Source of the DNA: a virus
IMG/VR virus record: IMGVR_UViG_3300033145_000262
Span: 1-38,079 of that record
Length of the DNA: 38,079 bases
Reading direction: 5' to 3' (one strand)
Under the pieces are notes generated by a model. The model was given only the letters and a program-made list of their open reading frames with translations. It made no database searches and was not told the DNA's origin. Shown in pieces: positions 37,325 through 38,079 of this stretch. The first letter of the stretch is position 1; each line of letters begins with the position of its first letter. The position numbers were made by a program, and so were the translations under genes.

Positions 37325-37521
37325 TACACCCCTTTGTATCTTGTCACATCTCCTGCTTTGTTGATCTCTTTGATCTTTTTCTCTTTGAGTAAATAGGCAA
37401 GAACATCTAGAACAACAGTATAATTGAACCCCAACTCATCCCTGATCTGTGTCTTGCTATAAGACTGATCTGGATTGTCATTAAACAATTTCTCTATTAA
37501 TCCTAGATGTTTCATGCCCAT
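37324..37521 (-). CDS. Small winged-helix regulator
   Basis: 65 residues forming a complete winged helix: GLIEKLFNDNPDQSYSKTQI, RDELGFNYTVVLDVLAYLLK, then wing KEINKAGDVTRYKG. Resembles stand-alone archaeal regulators of the MarR/ArsR kind. Probably controls viral or host promoters. A GGGGTG site lies upstream. Confidence 0.68.
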   Translation of the reverse strand: MGMKHLGLIEKLFNDNPDQSYSKTQIRDELGFNYTVVLDVLAYLLKEKKIKEINKAGDVTRYKGV

Positions 37522-37538
37522 TTATGCACCCCAAATGA

Positions 37539-38012
37539 TCATTTGTTTACATACTCCAGGATCTTATCTGCAAGATCACATGCAACCTTGAAAGTTCCCT
37601 CTCTAGTCGGAGCTTCGTTTGCTGTGCTGAAATCTCCTGGTGTTATCTTTATGATCTCAATAGCAGTATTCAAAGCACCATGTCTTGAGATCTTTTTCTC
37701 TTTCTCTATGTCTCTAGCTTCTTTGTTTGTCCAATAATCATCCTTGTCCATTGTTGTATGCAGATCTTTTTTGACTATTGGATTTGCTATGCTGCCTTTT
37801 GGTTCAGGATCAGGCCAACTGAATGTCTTAAAATAGCCCTTGTCATTTGCATCTATCTCAATGACTCTGCCTTTGGCATCATCTTTGAGCTCTAGAAACT
37901 GAGCCTTAATACTCCTGTCTGGATTGAACCATTTATCGTTGGGCTCTCCCTCAAGAATTATCCCTCCAAACTTGGAGAACTTCAATATCTTTCCTTTCTT
38001 TTTTTCTGTCAT
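37539..38012 (-). CDS. Putative single-strand DNA-binding (OB-fold) protein
   Basis: 157 residues. N-terminal ~65 residues form a small OB-like barrel (KGKILKFSKFGGIILEGEPN, DKWFNPDR, GRVIEIDANDKGYFKTFSW), as in short phage SSB-type proteins. The C-terminal part (ISRHGALNTAIEIIK, then ACDLADKILEYVNK) is a helical domain often fused to phage replication proteins. Likely a ssDNA-binding protein; homology is from pattern only. GGAGGAG upstream; promoter near 38063. Confidence 0.6.
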   Translation of the reverse strand: MTEKKKGKILKFSKFGGIILEGEPNDKWFNPDRSIKAQFLELKDDAKGRVIEIDANDKGYFKTFSWPDPEPKGSIANPIVKKDLHTTMDKDDYWTNKEARDIEKEKKISRHGALNTAIEIIKITPGDFSTANEAPTREGTFKVACDLADKILEYVNK

Positions 38013-38054
38013 TCTTACTCCTCCTATGGTTATACACCATATTACATCTAGGTA

Positions 38055-38079
38055 ATATAGCTACTATTTAAATGTTTCT
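38055..38079 (-). promoter_or_regulatory. Promoter of the right operon (partly at window edge)
   Basis: Minus strand ACATTTAAATAG is a plausible TATA box near 38063-38074, followed by a leader of about 30 nt ending in GGAGGAG before ATG 38012. It lacks the AGCTTAACAA element of the other operons, so it may belong to an earlier expression class. Confidence 0.4.

Noticed and set aside
1-38079. tRNA, rRNA or integrase genes
   Set aside because: No cloverleaf with GTTCRANNC and matching acceptor stem, no rRNA-like stretch, and no tyrosine or serine recombinase motif was seen; a careful tRNA scan was not possible by eye.

Overview
This window is most of the structural half, plus several accessory modules, of a tailed (Caudoviricetes-type) virus or provirus of an archaeon. 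Essentially every gene lies on the minus strand, so transcription runs from position 38079 towards 1. Archaeal rather than bacterial origin is suggested by TATA/BRE-type promoters 24-30 bp upstream of start codons (several apparently leaderless), a Hjc-type Holliday-junction resolvase, many zinc-ribbon microproteins (one TFIIB-like), and two long Sec-signal proteins packed with N-x-S/T sequons. The last point, the AT-rich and CpG-poor DNA, and the abundance of AGA and ATA codons make a DPANN-like host (Woesearchaeota/Pacearchaeota type) the best guess. That host is inference.

Layout in the direction of transcription. (1) 38012-34911: single-strand-binding-like protein, small winged-helix and coiled-coil proteins, Hjc resolvase. 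(2) 34875-27305: a tightly overlapping cassette of tiny membrane and Cys-rich proteins, including a J-domain protein and a separate DnaJ-type CxxCxGxG microprotein, then a ParB-like protein, a C5-cytosine methyltransferase, and the terminase small and large subunits. (3) 27238-19135: portal, Mu F-like minor head protein, small beta proteins, and a membrane/secreted trio (fibre-like protein with C1q-like end, Cys-rich signal-anchor protein, DNRLRE/beta-helix glycoprotein). (4) 18710-14952: prohead protease with an in-frame nested scaffold, HK97-fold capsid protein, decoration-like proteins, and a beta-helix protein. (5) 14889-12065: head-tail connectors and neck proteins. (6) 11975-2667: tail terminator, tail tube, frameshifted tail-assembly chaperone, tape measure, baseplate/fibre proteins, papain-like endopeptidase and holin. 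(7) 2338-1: a separate, probably early, operon of small regulators and zinc proteins ending in a second ParB-like gene cut by the window edge.

Operon boundaries (2)/(3), (3)/(4), (5)/(6) and the start of (2) each carry the same roughly 20-bp promoter element (AGCTTAACAA followed by a TATA box), directly behind the stop codon of the previous gene. This suggests one coordinated expression class. Genes inside operons are coupled by ATGA or TAATG overlaps and GGAGG ribosome sites.

The strongest new observation is a canonical T_TTT_TTG slippery site (9893-9899) with an SD-like AGGGA 8 nt upstream. It would fuse the tail-chaperone G-type protein to a second domain, as in lambda G/GT. The J-domain/CxxCxGxG split, the battery of Cys-rich microproteins, the secreted fibre-like glycoproteins and the shared promoter element are the other points most worth following. 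No replicative polymerase, helicase, integrase, tRNA or CRISPR array was seen here.
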